Source: an uncultured Clostridia bacterium (lineage in GTDB: Bacteria; Bacillota; Clostridia; Saccharofermentanales; Fastidiosipilaceae). Taken from it: a DNA stretch of 6,263 nucleotides. The stretch lies in contig CAMXYS010000092.1 of the NCBI GenBank assembly GCA_947253135.1, positions 1 to 6,263 of the forward strand. Reading direction: 5' to 3'. Each line of letters starts with the position of its first letter. The first letter of the stretch is position 1. Shown here piece after piece: positions 5,804 to 6,263 of the stretch. Below the pieces are notes generated by a model. That model did not search any database. It was not told the DNA's origin and worked only from the letters and a program-made list of their open reading frames with translations. A program made the translations under genes and the position numbers.

Positions 5804-6051
5804 AAAGCATGACCCGACCATGAAAATTGACTTGTAGCACCGTTGCTGACGAGCTGACCACTGCCCTTGTCTGCTCCTGTCGTCTGCCTAGCTTGACTGC
5901 TATTAAGCAACTGTCGATCGACACTCAGCCGTCTGCCCTTTCGGTAGAAAGCTCGCTCTTCTTGGCGGCGGGCAGATGCCTCCGCTCGGTTTAAAGCACT
6001 GACCATGCTGCCGATGATTAAAGCGATTAATAAAAATAATAAATTCAGCAT
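5683..6051 (-). CDS. Putative small membrane protein under an SOS-like promoter, family unknown
   Basis: I do not recognise this protein. It would have 122 residues. Residues about 3-20 (LLFLLIALIIGSMVSAL) form one hydrophobic segment. No positive charge precedes it, and an Arg-rich stretch follows (R22, R28, R29, R33, R37, R40, R41), which predicts N-out and C-in topology rather than a classical signal peptide. Residues about 50-90 are Ser/Gln/Gly/Ala-rich and likely disordered. The ATG at 6051 has GGAG 8 bases upstream and lies about 73 bases from the predicted start of the promoter at 6131-6158. Size, single membrane segment and LexA-type control recall SOS division inhibitors such as YneA, but I see no LysM domain and no sequence match, so that role is only an analogy. 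The last 40 residues overlap an inverted-repeat-rich stretch and look less protein-like. A frameshift, a shorter gene or no gene at all remain possible. Confidence 0.45.
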   Translation of the reverse strand: MLNLLFLLIALIIGSMVSALNRAEASARRQEERAFYRKGRRLSVDRQLLNSSQARQTTGADKGSGQLVSNGATSQFSWSGHALQPVPGTCFAQTPKDRLLAPVRRKGGCSFSDLHICGRRSA

Positions 6052-6108
6052 CTCTTCTTCTCCATTTTTCCGAATTGCTCTAAGTGACCCTTATTACTTT
6101 AGGGGGGT

Positions 6109-6122
6109 CGAACATATTTTCG
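6109..6122. promoter_or_regulatory. LexA-like box 1 (over the start site)
   Basis: CGAACATATTTTCG. The Firmicutes LexA (DinR) consensus is CGAAC-N4-GTTCG, and this differs from the ideal palindrome CGAACATATGTTCG only at position 10 (T for G). It covers the expected transcription start (about 6124) of the leftward promoter, a classic repressing position. Confidence 0.6.
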
Positions 6123-6130
6123 TTTTATTT

Positions 6131-6158
6131 ATTATAGCGAACTCGAACATATTTTCAA
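6131..6158 (-). promoter_or_regulatory. Sigma-A promoter facing the putative small membrane protein gene
   Basis: On the minus strand the -35 is TTGAAA (6158-6153) and the -10 is TATAAT (6136-6131), with a 16-base spacer. This is the best promoter in the window. Its -35 lies inside LexA-like box 2 and its start site falls in box 1, so occupancy of either should block RNA polymerase. Confidence 0.7.
6144..6157. promoter_or_regulatory. LexA-like box 2 (over the -35)
   Basis: CGAACATATTTTCA, the same 12-base core as box 1 and with the same T at position 10. It overlaps five of the six -35 bases and directly abuts box 3. Confidence 0.6.
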
Positions 6159-6171
6159 GAACATATTTTCG
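6158..6171. promoter_or_regulatory. LexA-like box 3 (upstream of the -35)
   Basis: AGAACATATTTTCG, third copy of the core GAACATATTTTC, in direct 14-base tandem with box 2. It could also serve a rightward gene beyond the window. No start codon with a ribosome binding site is visible on the plus strand between here and base 6263. Confidence 0.55.
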
Positions 6172-6183
6172 AATTTAAGATTT

Positions 6184-6225
6184 GCCTAAAAAATCGCCTT
6201 CCTCTTCCGGAAATCATATTTAGGC
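6184..6225. repeat. Inverted repeat near the right window edge
   Basis: GCCTAAA (6184-6190) and TTTAGGC (6219-6225) are perfectly complementary around 28 bases that include the palindrome TTCCGGAA (6205-6212). No U tract follows on either strand. From 6172 to 6263 I see no gene and no convincing plus-strand promoter. Confidence 0.3.
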
Positions 6226-6263
6226 TTAAAATAAGCTGACCGGCCCGGTGACCTGTCTGCGGG

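Noticed and set aside
5553..5837. 94-codon plus-strand frame across the guaB promoter
   Set aside because: It has no ribosome binding site, starts within the guaB promoter region, shows no recognisable domain and runs opposite to all real genes.
5631..5924. 97-codon minus-strand frame overlapping the small membrane protein gene
   Set aside because: No ribosome binding site, no recognisable motif and no better composition than the 122-codon frame; kept only as a possible frameshift partner.
6252..6258. CTGTCT at the right edge as a reverse-complement Nextera end
   Set aside because: The next bases are GCGGG instead of CTTATACAC, so no adapter is supported at this end.

Overview
The window looks like a piece of a Firmicutes (Clostridia-like) chromosome from an anaerobe. 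The reasons are a Thermoanaerobacter-type NADP-dependent secondary alcohol dehydrogenase, a greA-lysS pair, strong AGGAGG-type ribosome binding sites, TATAAT promoters and LexA boxes of the Bacillus/Clostridium CGAAC-N4 type. All recognisable genes lie on the minus strand, so transcription runs from high to low coordinates. The first 26 bases are not biological: they are Illumina Nextera (Tn5) adapter left on the contig end, which suggests an assembled draft or metagenomic contig.

Layout from right to left (the direction of transcription): (1) 6109-6171 holds three near-identical LexA/SOS-like boxes placed over a good sigma-A promoter (TTGAAA-N16-TATAAT). (2) About 70 bases downstream of its predicted start site, 5683-6051 encodes a possible 122-residue unrecognised protein with one N-terminal membrane segment and an Arg-rich tail. 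Its 3' half and the following 70 bases are rich in inverted repeats, including two mutually exclusive pairings. (3) A second promoter at 5568-5596 leads through a leader of about 120 bases to guaB (IMP dehydrogenase). (4) greA follows after 28 bases, then (5) lysS, a lysyl-tRNA synthetase carrying an extra C-terminal EMAP/Trbp111-type tRNA-binding domain. (6) A clear rho-independent terminator at 1348-1383 closes this guaB-greA-lysS operon. (7) A 278-base intergenic region with a long imperfect dyad precedes (8) the secondary alcohol dehydrogenase gene.

Functionally, guaB-greA-lysS joins GTP supply, rescue of stalled RNA polymerase and tRNA charging in one growth-related transcription unit. 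The alcohol dehydrogenase is separate redox metabolism. The least explained part is 5600-6171: an apparently SOS-controlled promoter, a small membrane protein of no family I recognise, and a structured segment running up to the guaB promoter. The IMP dehydrogenase is also notable: it resembles the enzyme of the protist Tritrichomonas foetus almost column by column.
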